Shown here in pieces: positions 8,359 through 17,242 of a stretch of DNA of 64,000 nt; within the stretch, counting starts at the first letter, position 1, and the number at the start of each line of letters is the position of its first letter. The position numbers and the translations under genes are program-made. The notes beneath the pieces were generated by a model. The model was not told the origin of the DNA. It made no database searches and worked only from the letters and a program-made list of their open reading frames with translations. Source of the DNA: Corynebacterium camporealensis (GTDB lineage Bacteria; Actinomycetota; Actinomycetes; Mycobacteriales; Mycobacteriaceae); the NCBI RefSeq assembly GCF_000980815.1, contig NZ_CP011311.1, forward strand, positions 496,001 to 560,000, in the 5' to 3' direction.

Positions 8359-9636
8359 TTACCCCTGGGAAGCAGACTCGATGGCTGCCTTCATGTCGGT
8401 GGTGGCATCGTCGACAGACTTGCCGTCGGTCAGCGCTGCGTAAGCGTTGTCCTGGATAGCCTTAGAAATCGCTGCGTAGAACGGAGACACCGGACGCGGT
8501 GCGGCGTTTTCCAGGGATTCCTTCAGAGCCGGCAGGTACGGGTGCTGCTCAACCAGGGACTCATCGTCGTAGATGGAAGCCAGAACCGGCGGGAAGGAAG
8601 CCTCAGCGAAGGACTTCTGGTTTTCTTCGTTGATGATGAACTCCATGAACTCCAGTGCGGTGGCCTTGTTCTCGGAGTTGATGTTGATGCCGTTGTTGTA
8701 GCCACCCAGGGTGGAGACACCAACGCCGTCCTTGCCGACCAGCGGCTGCACCTCGAAGTTCAGACCTGCATCCTCAGAGTTGGCGAACATGTACGGCCAG
8801 TTCACAGCGAAGGCGGTATCGCCCTCGGTGAAGGTCATGTTGGTCTCTTCCTCGGTAGCTGCGGTGGAATCAGCAGAAATGGTGCCGTCTTCGTAGGCAT
8901 CGACCATGGCCTGCAGGCCTTCCTTGGACTCTTCGGAATCCACGGTGACGTTGCCATCGTCGTCTAGCACGGAACCGCCCCAGCCTTCCATGAAGCCTGC
9001 GGTGTTCAGGGCCAGGCCCTCGTACTGCTTTAAGGTCATGGTCAGGCAGTCGGTGTCCTCTTCGAGTGCCTCACATGCCGAGCGGATGTCGTCGAAGGTC
9101 TCCGGAGCCTCATCGACCAGGTCGGTGTTGCGGAACAGCAGCTGACCGTTGGTGTTCTGCGGCAGGGCGTAGAGGGTGTCGTTGTAGGTTGCCGACTCCA
9201 CGGTGGAATCCAGCAGGGAAGAGGTGTCGGTCTCGAAGTCATCGGTAAGCGGCTGCAGCCACTGGTTTGCGGCGAACTCCGCAGTCCAGGTGACATCGAG
9301 AGCCATGACGTCGTAGTCAGCGTTGCCGGACTGCAGGGACTGCACCAGGGTCTCGCGCTGGGCGTCAGCCTCACCGGCCAGCTCGCTCAGGGTGACCTCT
9401 TCGTCCGGGTGCTCTTCGTTCCACTTCTCGATGATCGGAATCAGCTTGTCGGTGTCATTCTTACCCATCGCAAAAGTGATGGGGCCGCGGCCGTCACCAC
9501 CGTTGGCATCGTCGCCGCCGGCAGCGCCGTTCTCCGATGCGGAATCATCAGAGGAACAACCCGCCAATACAAGGGCAACAGTAGCGGTGGTGGCGATAGC
9601 GCCAGTGCGCGCGGAGCGCAGGAAGGATTTCTTCAT
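8359..9636 (-). CDS. Trehalose-type ABC transporter substrate-binding lipoprotein
   Basis: A 425-residue extracellular solute-binding protein, family 1. The signal peptide ends in a lipobox (V-L-A-G-C at about residues 22-26), followed by a Ser/Asp/Gly-rich linker, so it should be lipid-anchored outside the membrane. The start ATG at 9636 is preferred to one at 9711 because GAAAGG lies 9 nt upstream and the signal peptide begins there. The acidic mature protein ends with TTDMKAAIESASQG. It comes before the two permeases and after the ATPase gene, matching TusE/LpqY in a trehalose importer. Confidence 0.87.
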   Translation of the reverse strand: MKKSFLRSARTGAIATTATVALVLAGCSSDDSASENGAAGGDDANGGDGRGPITFAMGKNDTDKLIPIIEKWNEEHPDEEVTLSELAGEADAQRETLVQSLQSGNADYDVMALDVTWTAEFAANQWLQPLTDDFETDTSSLLDSTVESATYNDTLYALPQNTNGQLLFRNTDLVDEAPETFDDIRSACEALEEDTDCLTMTLKQYEGLALNTAGFMEGWGGSVLDDDGNVTVDSEESKEGLQAMVDAYEDGTISADSTAATEEETNMTFTEGDTAFAVNWPYMFANSEDAGLNFEVQPLVGKDGVGVSTLGGYNNGININSENKATALEFMEFIINEENQKSFAEASFPPVLASIYDDESLVEQHPYLPALKESLENAAPRPVSPFYAAISKAIQDNAYAALTDGKSVDDATTDMKAAIESASQG

Positions 9637-9676
9637 GGAAATACACCTTTCGGAAAACATCTGGTGACTCAAAAAT

Positions 9677-9704
9677 AAGTTATTTCCAACCAGAACCGAA
9701 CCAA
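9677..9704 (-). promoter_or_regulatory. Candidate promoter of the binding-protein gene
   Basis: On the minus strand TTGGTT (9704-9699) and TAACTT (9682-9677) are 16 bp apart, about 40 bp before the ATG. It would let the binding protein and permeases be made separately from the ATPase. The match is modest. Confidence 0.3.
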
Positions 9705-9727
9705 TTTCCAATTATTCCTACGAAATG

Positions 9728-9743
9728 GGGGTGAAAACACCCC
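9728..9743 (-). terminator. Short stem-loop directly after the ATPase gene
   Basis: GGGGTG-TTTT-CACCCC on the minus strand is a perfect 6-bp stem with a 4-nt loop, touching the ATPase stop codon. Only CCATTTCG follows, so termination is probably weak. Confidence 0.45.
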
Positions 9744-10733
9744 TTAAATCCGTGCCCCCGTGTCCGGATGGAAGCGATGCGCGGCCGCAGGATCGAAGCT
9801 CATGTCTACCTTGTCGCCCCGGTGGGGTACCTCACCGTGCTCGGCACGGGCCACCATGCGCCCCTCAGGTGTCAGGGCATAAACATAGGATTCGGCACCG
9901 AGTTCTTCTATGATGTCGACTTCGCCGTGCAACACCGCGGGGCCTGCAGCACCAATCGTCATTGCCTCCGGGCGCACACCAACGCGATGTCCGTCGTAGT
10001 CAAAGATATTCATGGCAGGCGAGCCGATGAAGCCGGCGACGAATTCGTTGGCGGGGGCATCGTAAAGCTCGCGCGGTGGTGCCACCTGCTGCAAAATGCC
10101 ATCTTTGAGCACAGCCACGCGGTCGCCCATGGTCATCGCCTCGACCTGGTCGTGGGTCACATACACCGTCGTGGTGCCCAGGCGCTGCTGCAAGCTGGCC
10201 AGTTCCGCACGGGTTTGCACGCGCAGCTTCGCATCCAGGTTGGACAGCGGCTCGTCCATCAAAAACACCTGCGGGTTACGCACAATCGCACGCCCCATGG
10301 CCACGCGCTGGCGCTGACCGCCCGACAGGTCCTTCGGCTTGCGCTCCAGATAATCCTGCAGGCCCAAAATCTCCGCGGCCTCTTCCACCTTGGCGCGAAT
10401 CTCCTGCTTAGGAAGCTTTTGCAGCTTCAGCGCAAAACCCATGTTCTCCGCCACAGTCAGGTGCGGGTACAACGCATAATTTTGAAACACCATCGCAATA
10501 TCGCGCTGGCCGGGCTCTAAACCGGTGACGTCTTTATCACCAATCAAAATCCGCCCACCGGAGGTTGGCTCCAAGCCCGCCAAAGAGCGCAGCGTAGTGG
10601 ACTTTCCGCAGCCAGACGGGCCCACGAGCACCAGAAACTCACCGTCTGCGATATCTAAGTCCAGGTCCTTTACCGTCGGCGTCGATGCGCCTGGATACGT
10701 AATGTTGACCTTTTCAAAAGTGACCTTTGCCAT
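9744..10733 (-). CDS. Carbohydrate ABC transporter ATPase, MsiK/UgpC/TusK type
   Basis: A 329-residue ATPase of sugar importers. Walker A is VGPSGCGKST, the Q-loop FQNYALYPHLT, the signature LSGGQRQRVAMGRA, Walker B VFLMDEPLSNLD and the switch YVTHDQVEAM. A C-terminal regulatory OB-like domain follows from about residue 235 (VGVRPEAMTIG). It is somewhat short for this family (usually about 360-380 residues). It is first in the trehalose gene row and divergent from birA, with only 50 bp between. No ribosome site precedes the ATG; TAGGGT at 10745-10740 ends 6 nt before it, so the message may be leaderless. Confidence 0.9.
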   Translation of the reverse strand: MAKVTFEKVNITYPGASTPTVKDLDLDIADGEFLVLVGPSGCGKSTTLRSLAGLEPTSGGRILIGDKDVTGLEPGQRDIAMVFQNYALYPHLTVAENMGFALKLQKLPKQEIRAKVEEAAEILGLQDYLERKPKDLSGGQRQRVAMGRAIVRNPQVFLMDEPLSNLDAKLRVQTRAELASLQQRLGTTTVYVTHDQVEAMTMGDRVAVLKDGILQQVAPPRELYDAPANEFVAGFIGSPAMNIFDYDGHRVGVRPEAMTIGAAGPAVLHGEVDIIEELGAESYVYALTPEGRMVARAEHGEVPHRGDKVDMSFDPAAAHRFHPDTGARI

Positions 10734-10769
10734 GCGCTTACCCTAGCAGCACGTGGCGGATTCGGCGGG

Positions 10770-10775
10770 TATTCT
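10770..10775 (+). promoter_or_regulatory. Probable -10 box of birA (leaderless start)
   Basis: TATTCT lies 8 nt before the ATG at 10784, with no ribosome site between. It supports that ATG over the in-frame upstream ATG at 10727, which would lie inside the divergent ATPase gene. Confidence 0.45.
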
Positions 10776-10783
10776 CTAAGCCC

Positions 10784-11518
10784 ATGACCGGACTTGATAT
10801 CGCGCACCTGCGCCACGCCTTGGCCTTAGAGTTTCCTCGCATTGACCACGTCCGCGAAACTGGCTCCACCAACGCAGACCTGCTTAACGATGCCGCACCG
10901 CTGAACCGCGCCGTCCTGTTTGCCGATGTGCAAACCTCCGCCCGCGGCCGCCTGGGCCGTTCCTGGAGCGCACCTGCCGATGCCCAACTCATCACCTCGG
11001 TCATGCTGCTTCCAGAATCCGTTGAACACCTGGGCACCCTGCCCTTGGCCGCCGGCCTGGCCGTGACCGATACCGTCGACGGCGCTGTGCTCAAATGGCC
11101 CAACGACGTGCTTTACGACGGCAAAAAGCTCTGCGGCATCCTCGCCGAACGCGCAGGCGACGGCCGTGTCGTCTTAGGTATCGGCCTGAACGTTTCTTTG
11201 ACCCGCGAGCAGCTCCCCGTCTCGCACGCTACTTCGTTGCTGTTGGAAGGACACTCCACCGACCGCACTGTGGTCGCCGAGTCGTTGCTACGGAACCTGT
11301 CCACCCGCCTGGACCAGTGGGAATCCCAGTCTCCGGAATTGCTCGATGACTACCGCGCAGTTTGTTCCACGCTCGGCCAACAGGTCCGCTTGGAAGCCCC
11401 CGGCGGTGACATCGTTGGTCGCGCCGACGGCATCGGCGAGGATGGCAGCATTAACGTCGGCGGAAAGTTCTACTACGCTGGGGACATCACCCACCTGCGA
11501 CCAGCGGAGGATGCATGA
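10784..11518 (+). CDS. birA: Biotin-[acetyl-CoA-carboxylase] ligase
   Basis: A 244-residue BirA that attaches biotin to carboxylase carrier domains such as that of AccBC. The catalytic domain shows ETGSTNADLLN, then the biotin-AMP loop equivalent SARGRLGRSWSAP, the KWPNDV motif, and GKKLCGILAE, followed by VVLGIGLNV and the C-terminal SH3-like part. It lacks the N-terminal HTH of E. coli BirA, as in other corynebacteria, so it should not act as repressor. Proximity to the dtsR genes fits its role. It overlaps the next gene by 4 bp (ATGA). Confidence 0.93.
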   Translation: MTGLDIAHLRHALALEFPRIDHVRETGSTNADLLNDAAPLNRAVLFADVQTSARGRLGRSWSAPADAQLITSVMLLPESVEHLGTLPLAAGLAVTDTVDGAVLKWPNDVLYDGKKLCGILAERAGDGRVVLGIGLNVSLTREQLPVSHATSLLLEGHSTDRTVVAESLLRNLSTRLDQWESQSPELLDDYRAVCSTLGQQVRLEAPGGDIVGRADGIGEDGSINVGGKFYYAGDITHLRPAEDA

Positions 11519-11955
11519 GCTTAATGAAGATGGGACGCGGCGAAGTCGTGCGTGCAGACGTCACGACTCCTTTCCGTGCGCTCATTTTCCCGTTACTCGA
11601 GCTCATCCTCATTACCGGCTTGGCCTGGATCGCCATCGGTTGGGCCGATATGCAGGGCATCGATGCGATGTTGCGCAACGCCATCGTTGTCATCTGGGCA
11701 GCCTTAATTACCTGGCGCTTTGCGATGCCCGTCTACCACTCCCGCCGCAAACGCTTCATCGTGACCAATCGTCGCGTCATCGCCCGCGAGGGCAAGCACA
11801 TCGACTCCATTCCGCTGTCCGATATTCGCGGCGCACGCCGTCGCCGCGGCGGCATCTCCTTGGCCATCCATGGCTTTGAGCGCCCAATGTTCTTCCCGCA
11901 AGTACCGAAGAGCAAACAAATCGAGGCGATTATCAACGAACCCCGCTGGCCCTAA
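11515..11955 (+). CDS. PH-domain-like membrane protein
   Basis: A 146-residue protein with two transmembrane helices (about residues 22-42 and 52-70), then a cytoplasmic bacterial PH-like (YdbS/DUF2244-type) domain containing FIVTNRRVIAREGKHIDSIPL and DIRGARRRRGG. It starts within the birA stop and shares its transcript, as in C. glutamicum where a similar gene lies between birA and purK. Its molecular role is unknown. Confidence 0.75.
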   Translation: MSLMKMGRGEVVRADVTTPFRALIFPLLELILITGLAWIAIGWADMQGIDAMLRNAIVVIWAALITWRFAMPVYHSRRKRFIVTNRRVIAREGKHIDSIPLSDIRGARRRRGGISLAIHGFERPMFFPQVPKSKQIEAIINEPRWP

Positions 11956-11961
11956 CTTTTC

Positions 11962-11989
11962 CTGCCGTTCTGACCAGGCAGAACGGCAG
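11962..11989 (+). terminator. Strong stem-loop after the birA operon
   Basis: CTGCCGTTCTG and CAGAACGGCAG form a perfect 11-bp stem with a 6-nt loop, 7 bp after the stop codon. Only two T residues follow, so it may be a protein-dependent or tail-less actinobacterial terminator. Confidence 0.6.
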
Positions 11990-11998
11990 TTATCCACA
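11990..11998 (+). other. Single DnaA-box-like nonamer
   Basis: TTATCCACA matches the strict DnaA box consensus exactly and sits between the operon-end hairpin and the HNH gene. No second copy was noticed nearby, so it is not an origin. Chance occurrence is quite possible. Confidence 0.35.
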
Positions 11999-12030
11999 GG
12001 CAAAAAATTTTCTCTTTCGGGGGTTGCATC

Positions 12031-12052
12031 TGACTTCTTAACGTAGAAGTCA
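12031..12052 (+). promoter_or_regulatory. Inverted repeat with -10 box overlapping the HNH gene start
   Basis: TGACTTCT and AGAAGTCA are perfect 8-bp arms around TAACGT; the last arm base is the A of the start codon. TAACGT ends 7 nt before the ATG and no ribosome site is present, so it fits a leaderless promoter -10 box. A protein bound to the repeat would block transcription. Confidence 0.5.
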
Positions 12053-13026
12053 TGAGTAAGATTTCGGCTTTGGCTACAGCGCTGGGCTCTGCGATGGACC
12101 TTCTCGCAGAGGCCGCTGCTGAGCCTGCCCGCGTGGAGTTGCTGCCAGTACCGGTGGCAAAGCGTGTGCGCAAACTTGTCGATGTCTACTTCGGCACCAC
12201 CCGCTTTAGCAAGAAACAGCGCCAGGCCGTCGCCGCTGCCCGCGCGAATGATCACGACCTGCCGACGCTAGAGGTTATTGAGCGCTACGCGCGTCGCGCT
12301 GAAACCCAAACCGTGGCCTGGAATTTCCGCTTGCAGATGTGCCAGACCCGCGCCGACGCCGTGCAGATGGAAGTACTGGCACGCGAGAAGATGCCGCCGA
12401 AAGAAAAGAAGGAAGAACCCGGCGTGCGTTTGCGCCGCGGCAAGAAATACTGGACTTGGGCAGTGACCGGCCCATCCGACCTGGTTGCCGAACTCCACAA
12501 CCAAGCCAAGACCCTTACCGAGGTCGAAGAGCTGTTTAGCACCGGCGCCGCCAAGTCCGAGGTGGTCACAAACGTCGTGATTAACCTCAACGAGCTGGTC
12601 AAGGTCTGCTTCGACGAAGAAGAAGTCACGCTTCGCCTGACCAATGGCTCTACGCTCACCGGCGCTCAGCTTGTCGAGCGCACGCTAGCCGAATGCGGCC
12701 TCGTTACCCTCATCCACCCGGTCGAAGGACCGATTAACCTCTACCGCGCAGAGCGCTTCGCCTCCTGGAAACAGCGCCAGATGGCCGCCGCCGAGAACCC
12801 GATGTGCCCCTGGCCAGGCTGCTATAAACCAGCGGATGAGTGTCAGGTTCACCACCTCCAAGCCTGGATTCAAGGCGGGGAGACCAACCCGAAGAACCTC
12901 ACCACCGCATGCAAGTACCACAACCGGGTCAATGCCGATGACCCGAATGCCCCGCCGAAGCGCGGTCGCCTGGCGCGGGTGAATGGAAAAATCCAGTGGG
13001 TCCCGCCCTGGGCAGCTGCCTGTTAA
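12052..13026 (+). CDS. DUF222-type HNH endonuclease
   Basis: A 324-residue protein of the actinobacterial DUF222 plus HNH family (the 13E12-repeat type). The N-terminal two thirds are charged and helical. The nuclease motif lies near residues 251-296: MCPWPGCYKPADECQVHHLQ, then W-I-Q-G-G-E-T-N, N-L-T-T-A-C and YHNRVN, giving the paired Cys and His ligands and the catalytic His pair. Such genes are scattered copies in actinobacterial genomes, often with unknown target. It sits between birA and purK, where the other genes are housekeeping, so it may be an insertion into a conserved row. Its start appears leaderless and overlaps an inverted repeat. Confidence 0.85.
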   Translation: MSKISALATALGSAMDLLAEAAAEPARVELLPVPVAKRVRKLVDVYFGTTRFSKKQRQAVAAARANDHDLPTLEVIERYARRAETQTVAWNFRLQMCQTRADAVQMEVLAREKMPPKEKKEEPGVRLRRGKKYWTWAVTGPSDLVAELHNQAKTLTEVEELFSTGAAKSEVVTNVVINLNELVKVCFDEEEVTLRLTNGSTLTGAQLVERTLAECGLVTLIHPVEGPINLYRAERFASWKQRQMAAAENPMCPWPGCYKPADECQVHHLQAWIQGGETNPKNLTTACKYHNRVNADDPNAPPKRGRLARVNGKIQWVPPWAAAC

Positions 13027-13073
13027 GCAGCGGTTGGGCTTTGCCCTGCCGCCGCTTCGGCATGCCCGGGGGC

Positions 13074-13079
13074 TAGTAT
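13074..13079 (+). promoter_or_regulatory. Probable -10 box of purK (leaderless start)
   Basis: TAGTAT ends 7 nt before the GTG start of purK. The AGGGG in between is too close to serve as a normal ribosome site. Confidence 0.45.
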
Positions 13080-13086
13080 TAGGGGC

Positions 13087-14259
13087 GTGACTAACGAAGC
13101 TAAGCCCACTGTTGTTGTTTATGGCGACGGTCAATTGGCCCGCATGATGCAGCCGGCCGCCGCGGAGCTGGATATCCACCTGCGGGTGTTGGCCAGCTCG
13201 GAGTCGAATTCCGCCGCGCAGGTCATTCCCGACCGCGTTCTCGGCGATTACCACGATTACGACGTACTTTACGATGCCGCCCAAGGCAGCGACGCCGTCA
13301 CCTTCGACCACGAGCACGTCCCCAACGAGCATCTGCACGCGCTTATCGATGCCTCCTTCAACGTCCAACCCCAACCCTCCGCCTTGATTCACGCCCAGGA
13401 CAAACTCGTCATGCGTGAAAAGCTGGCAGAACTCGGCGTTCCGGTCCCGCGTTTTAAGGCCATCGAGTCCGTCGAAGATGCCCGCGCCTTTTCCGAGGAC
13501 GTCCACGGCCAGATTTGTCTGAAGGCTCGCCGCGGCGGCTACGACGGCAAGGGCGTCTGGTTCCCCGACCCAGCCGAGTTCGAATCGCTGGTCAAAGAAC
13601 TTCTCGACAACGACACCCCGCTGGTCGCCGAAGAAAAAGTCGCCCTGACCCGCGAACTCTCCGTCCTGGTCGCCCGCGCGCCGGGCGGTGAGGTCCGCGC
13701 CTGGCCAGTCGCCGAATCCGTCCAGCGCGACGGCGTCTGCGCCGAAGCCATCGCACCTGCACCCGACCTCGACCCAGAGATGGCCGAGAAGGCCGCTGGC
13801 ATCGGCCGCACCGTCGCCGAGAAGCTCGGCGTTACCGGCGTGCTCGCCGTTGAGCTTTTCGCCTTCGACAACAACGGCATCGAGGATGTCTCGGTCAACG
13901 AGCTGGCGATGCGCCCACACAACACCGGCCACTGGACCCAGGACGGCTGCGTGACTTCCCAGTTCGAGCAGCACCTGCGTGCAGTTCTCGACTGTCCGCT
14001 CGGCTCCACCGAGACCCTGGCCCCGTACACCGTCATGGCCAACGTGCTAGGCGCACCGGAGGATCCGGAGATGCCCATGCGCGACCGCGTTCGCGAAGTC
14101 ATGCGCACCTACCCGCAGGCCAAGATTCACCTCTACGGCAAGGATCACCGTCCCGGCCGCAAGATTGGCCACGTCAACGTCGTCGGCACTGATGCCGAGG
14201 AAACCCGCCGCATCGCCCGCACCGCCGCCCACTTCTTGGTCGCGGCGAAGTGGGACTAG
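13087..14259 (+). CDS. purK: N5-carboxyaminoimidazole ribonucleotide synthase
   Basis: A 390-residue ATP-grasp enzyme that makes N5-CAIR from AIR, bicarbonate and ATP in purine synthesis; PurE next door uses the product. Features: [13 protein letters not shown] at the N-terminus, [10 protein letters not shown], the ATP-grasp run [38 protein letters not shown] and the metal-binding [14 protein letters not shown]. The start is GTG at 13087 with a -10-like box just before it. purE follows after 22 bp with its own ribosome site, so the two should be cotranscribed. Confidence 0.94.
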   Translation: MTNEAKPTVVVYGDGQLARMMQPAAAELDIHLRVLASSESNSAAQVIPDRVLGDYHDYDVLYDAAQGSDAVTFDHEHVPNEHLHALIDASFNVQPQPSALIHAQDKLVMREKLAELGVPVPRFKAIESVEDARAFSEDVHGQICLKARRGGYDGKGVWFPDPAEFESLVKELLDNDTPLVAEEKVALTRELSVLVARAPGGEVRAWPVAESVQRDGVCAEAIAPAPDLDPEMAEKAAGIGRTVAEKLGVTGVLAVELFAFDNNGIEDVSVNELAMRPHNTGHWTQDGCVTSQFEQHLRAVLDCPLGSTETLAPYTVMANVLGAPEDPEMPMRDRVREVMRTYPQAKIHLYGKDHRPGRKIGHVNVVGTDAEETRRIARTAAHFLVAAKWD

Positions 14260-14281
14260 AAAATTACCGAAAGGACCTTTT

Positions 14282-14788
14282 ATGTCGGCTCAAGTAGGCC
14301 TCATCATGGGCTCAGATTCCGATTGGCCCACCGTCGAACCCGCTGCCGAAGTACTCGCAGAATTCGGCATCCCCTTCGAAGTCGGTGTCGTCTCCGCTCA
14401 CCGCACCCCGGAGAAGATGCTTGCCTATGCCAAGCAAGCCCACACCCGCGGCCTGAAGGCGATTATCGCCTGCGCGGGCGGTGCAGCTCACCTGCCGGGC
14501 ATGGTCGCGGCAGCCACTCCGCTGCCAGTTATCGGCATTCCGCGCGCACTCAAGGACCTCGACGGACTCGACTCGCTGCTGTCCATCGTTCAGATGCCTG
14601 GTGGCGTACCGGTCGCCACCGTCTCTATTGGCGGTGCGAAGAACGCCGGTCTGCTTGCCGCACGCATCCTGGGCGCCGGCGACCCGAAGCTGGTGGAAAA
14701 GATGGCCGCCTACCAAGAAAACATGGCCAAAGAAGTAGAGCAGAAGGACGCGAACCTCCGCGCCCGCCTTTTGGGGGAAGAAAACTAA
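14282..14788 (+). CDS. purE: N5-carboxyaminoimidazole ribonucleotide mutase
   Basis: A 168-residue class I PurE that converts N5-CAIR to CAIR. The motifs [23 protein letters not shown] (catalytic His) and [11 protein letters not shown] are present, and the length is normal. The ATG at 14282 is supported by GAAAGGA about 7 nt upstream. Its 3' end overlaps the convergent ribokinase gene by 4 bp. Confidence 0.95.
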   Translation: MSAQVGLIMGSDSDWPTVEPAAEVLAEFGIPFEVGVVSAHRTPEKMLAYAKQAHTRGLKAIIACAGGAAHLPGMVAAATPLPVIGIPRALKDLDGLDSLLSIVQMPGGVPVATVSIGGAKNAGLLAARILGAGDPKLVEKMAAYQENMAKEVEQKDANLRARLLGEEN

Positions 14789-15672
14789 CCCGGAAGCTCG
14801 CTCTTTAGGTTCGGATACGAAGCCTGGGCGCCATTGCTGGTGACGGCAAAGGCGCCGACGCGGGCGGCGTAGAAGGCGGCATCGATAAGTGTGTCGCCCT
14901 GCAGCAGGCGTGCACACAGCGCGCCGGCGAAGGCATCGCCTGCACCAGTGGTATCGACGACGTCGACGCTCGGGGTGGGAATTTCGACGAATTCGTCCTC
15001 GGCGACCAAGGCGCCTGCCGAGCCGAGGGTGAGCACGACGGAGTTGAAGCCGGCATCGCGAAGCCCTTGGGCAAGCTCGCGTGGGCTGCCCTCAGTAGGG
15101 CCGCCAAACTGGGCGAGAATCAACCCCGCCTCGTGTTCGTTGGCAATAAGCGGATCGGCCTTCAACAATGCGTCTTTGTCCACGGCGATGACCGGGGCGA
15201 GGTTGACGACGACGCGGCCGCGGGCGGCATCGACAGCTGCGGCGAAACCCTCAGCAGGAATTTCGCCCTGCAACAGCACCATGTCGGCGGAGCCAACCAA
15301 GGAGGACTGGTTGGTGACGAAGGGGGCATCGACAAGCGCATTGGCACCAGGGGAGAGGACGATGGTGTTCTCGCCGGCGGCATCGACAGTAATGAGTGCG
15401 AGGCCGGTGTTGGTGTCGACGACCTCAACGGCGGTGGTGTCAACGCAATCCATGTGTGCCATCGCGGGTTCGGCATAAGCATCGGAACCAACGGCGCCGA
15501 CGAAGGAGACATCCGCACCCAGGCGCGCGGCCGCAACGGCCTGGTTCGCGCCCTTGCCACCAGCGCTGACCTGCCCGCCGGAACCGACGAGCGTCTCGCC
15601 GGGCTGGGGATGTCGCTGCGTATGAATCACCACATCGGCATTAATCGAGCCGACGACCACCAACTTATTCAT
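14785..15672 (-). CDS. rbsK: Ribokinase (PfkB family)
   Basis: A 295-residue sugar kinase that should phosphorylate ribose or a related nucleoside sugar. It has the ribokinase substrate motif [16 protein letters not shown], the SINAD start signature, NEHEAGL, and the anion hole [13 protein letters not shown] with the catalytic Asp. It lies convergent to purE and next to a divergent YdcF gene. Ribokinase is the best call because the GSINADVV and GGKGANQ motifs match it; another PfkB kinase is possible. Confidence 0.85.
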   Translation of the reverse strand: MNKLVVVGSINADVVIHTQRHPQPGETLVGSGGQVSAGGKGANQAVAAARLGADVSFVGAVGSDAYAEPAMAHMDCVDTTAVEVVDTNTGLALITVDAAGENTIVLSPGANALVDAPFVTNQSSLVGSADMVLLQGEIPAEGFAAAVDAARGRVVVNLAPVIAVDKDALLKADPLIANEHEAGLILAQFGGPTEGSPRELAQGLRDAGFNSVVLTLGSAGALVAEDEFVEIPTPSVDVVDTTGAGDAFAGALCARLLQGDTLIDAAFYAARVGAFAVTSNGAQASYPNLKSELPG

Positions 15673-15692
15673 GCGCTCTAGCCTAGCGTGCC

Positions 15693-15698
15693 TAAACT
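15693..15698 (+). promoter_or_regulatory. Probable -10 box of the YdcF gene (leaderless start)
   Basis: TAAACT ends 8 nt before the ATG at 15707. The same hexamer at similar spacing precedes the GntR gene and the second ATPase gene. Confidence 0.4.
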
Positions 15699-15706
15699 AG
15701 TTGGTT

Positions 15707-16171
15707 ATGCACGCGCCACTTCTTGTTCTCGGCTCGCGGGTGACCAATGGGGAACCCGGGAAGCTGCTTGTCACGCGCCTGAACAAGACGCTAGAGATGG
15801 CGCGAACCTACCCCGGAGACATCATTGTTTCCGGCTACGGCGAGGCAGATCCGATGCGGCGTTATTTGGAAGCGCGTGGAATTCCGGCGGAGCGCATTAT
15901 CTGCGAGCGGGCGGCCTCGAGTACGAATGAGAACTTGGAGAATGCCCGGCGCCTGGCTCCGGACGCGGTGGTGCTGCACACAGTGACCAATGATTTTCAC
16001 GGTCTGCGCACGCGGTTGTGGGCGTGGCACTTAGGTATTCCGGTGAAACTGCACCTGACGGCAACCCCGTGGGCATTGAAGCCGCGCAACTACATTCGGG
16101 AGATTTTTGCGACGCCGCATTCGGCAGCACGGATTGTGTGGCGGCGGATTAAAGCCGCTCTAGAGCCTTAG
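15707..16171 (+). CDS. YdcF/SanA-like DUF218 protein
   Basis: A 154-residue DUF218 protein. The family pattern is visible: LVLGSRV at the start, DIIVSGYGEADPMRRYLEARGIPAERI, ERAASSTNENLENARRL, then VVLHTVTNDFHGLRTRLWA. DUF218 proteins (YdcF, SanA, ElyC) are linked to cell-envelope and peptidoglycan lipid carrier processes, but no reaction is established. Unlike SanA and ElyC it has no N-terminal membrane helix. The ATG at 15707 is preferred to a TTG two codons earlier. It overlaps the RNase H-like gene on the other strand by 23 bp. Confidence 0.75.
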   Translation: MHAPLLVLGSRVTNGEPGKLLVTRLNKTLEMARTYPGDIIVSGYGEADPMRRYLEARGIPAERIICERAASSTNENLENARRLAPDAVVLHTVTNDFHGLRTRLWAWHLGIPVKLHLTATPWALKPRNYIREIFATPHSAARIVWRRIKAALEP

Positions 16172-17195
16172 CGATGCCACGCTGCAACGTCGCCTGCGCC
16201 TGCTTGCGGGGGTGAGCAATCGCGCGCAGACCCATGTACGCAATCTGGTCGGCCGCGCGGTTGAGCGGGTCGCCGGAATGACCCATGACGCGGCGGATAT
16301 CCACCTCGCAGGAGTCCTGTATGTCGTGCCAGGCTTGTTGGAAGCGCGAACGCGAACCAGAGGATAGTCCGCGCCAGCGCCGGCCGGGGCGCTTGGCTTT
16401 CGCGGTTTGGCGGTGGACGATGTGGTCGACAGCTTCCAGCGCGGCGACGGAATCGCACTCAATAATCGCTTTGGACGCACCGACTTTGAGCAGGTATTTC
16501 AACGCCAAGGTTAGCGCTTCGAGTTCGAGCTCATCAGTGCCGGCGGTGGTCTTGTAGGTGCGCAGTCGGTAATCGCCATTGCCCACGACGAAGCATACGG
16601 AGCCTTTGAAGACGGTGTCGGAGGAGGCATCGGTAGCTATGCGCACCGTGGCGTTGTCCTCCCAGGATGAGGCCTGCGAGAAGTTCGGCCACCAGTGCGC
16701 CTGTGGGGTTTCCTTCGCGACGGTTTCTTTCTTCCGCGGCGCCTCGCCTTCCTTCTTGGCTTGACGGGCCACGCGCCGGGCCTGTTGGGAGCGCACGGAG
16801 CTCGCACTTGACGATGCCCTATTCTCCTCCGCAAAGCTTCCTGTCACCGTGTACCCGCGTTTTTCTAGCGCAGCACGCAGCGCGGCTTGGCGGCGGCCGG
16901 TGACAATCCACACCCGACCTTTGATGTTCTTTAAGGCGCGTTCGAGTTCGCGGACGGTGGCGCGGACGATGTCGCTGCCATCGCGAAGCTGGCCTTTGCG
17001 GATGAAGCGAGTCTTCTTGGTATTGACCGCAATGACCCAGCCTTCGACCTTGCCGTTCGGGGCGGAGTCCCAGCGCTCATCCCACAGCGCGATCGCGACA
17101 TGGACCGGCGCAGAACGCATCTCCGCGGTGACTTTACGGGTGCCGTAAGTTCGCGATTGCGTGCCGGTGAGTGCGGACAGCTCGAGTTCTTCCAT
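16149..17195 (-). CDS. RNase H-fold protein with N-terminal extension
   Basis: A 348-residue protein. The N-terminal half (to about residue 115) contains VHVAIALWDERW and VWIVTGRRQAALRAAL, resembling a degraded or paralogous RNase H-like half. A basic linker rich in Arg, Lys and Ala follows (about 120-170). The C-terminal half has the RNase H type I pattern: IATDASSD (first Asp), ELELEALTLALKYL (Glu), IIECDSVAAL (Asp) and GHSGDPLNRAADQIA (Asp). It should cleave RNA in RNA-DNA hybrids. An in-frame TTG at 17261 would extend it, but that codon lies inside a regulatory palindrome, so ATG 17195 is chosen; its GGAGG is unusually close (2 nt). Confidence 0.75.
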   Translation of the reverse strand: MEELELSALTGTQSRTYGTRKVTAEMRSAPVHVAIALWDERWDSAPNGKVEGWVIAVNTKKTRFIRKGQLRDGSDIVRATVRELERALKNIKGRVWIVTGRRQAALRAALEKRGYTVTGSFAEENRASSSASSVRSQQARRVARQAKKEGEAPRKKETVAKETPQAHWWPNFSQASSWEDNATVRIATDASSDTVFKGSVCFVVGNGDYRLRTYKTTAGTDELELEALTLALKYLLKVGASKAIIECDSVAALEAVDHIVHRQTAKAKRPGRRWRGLSSGSRSRFQQAWHDIQDSCEVDIRRVMGHSGDPLNRAADQIAYMGLRAIAHPRKQAQATLQRGIAKALERL

Positions 17196-17242
17196 CTCCT
17201 CCAGTAAAGCACGCCGGTTACCCCCGTCGGGGTCACAGGCTC

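Noticed and set aside
11990..11998. DnaA box as part of a replication origin
   Set aside because: Only one copy, no AT-rich unwinding region and no dnaA/dnaN genes near it.
13027..13056. Terminator after the HNH gene (GGGC-TTT-GCCC with AGCGG/CCGCT flanks)
   Set aside because: The outer and inner stems do not line up without large bulges and there is no T-run, so it was not listed as a feature.
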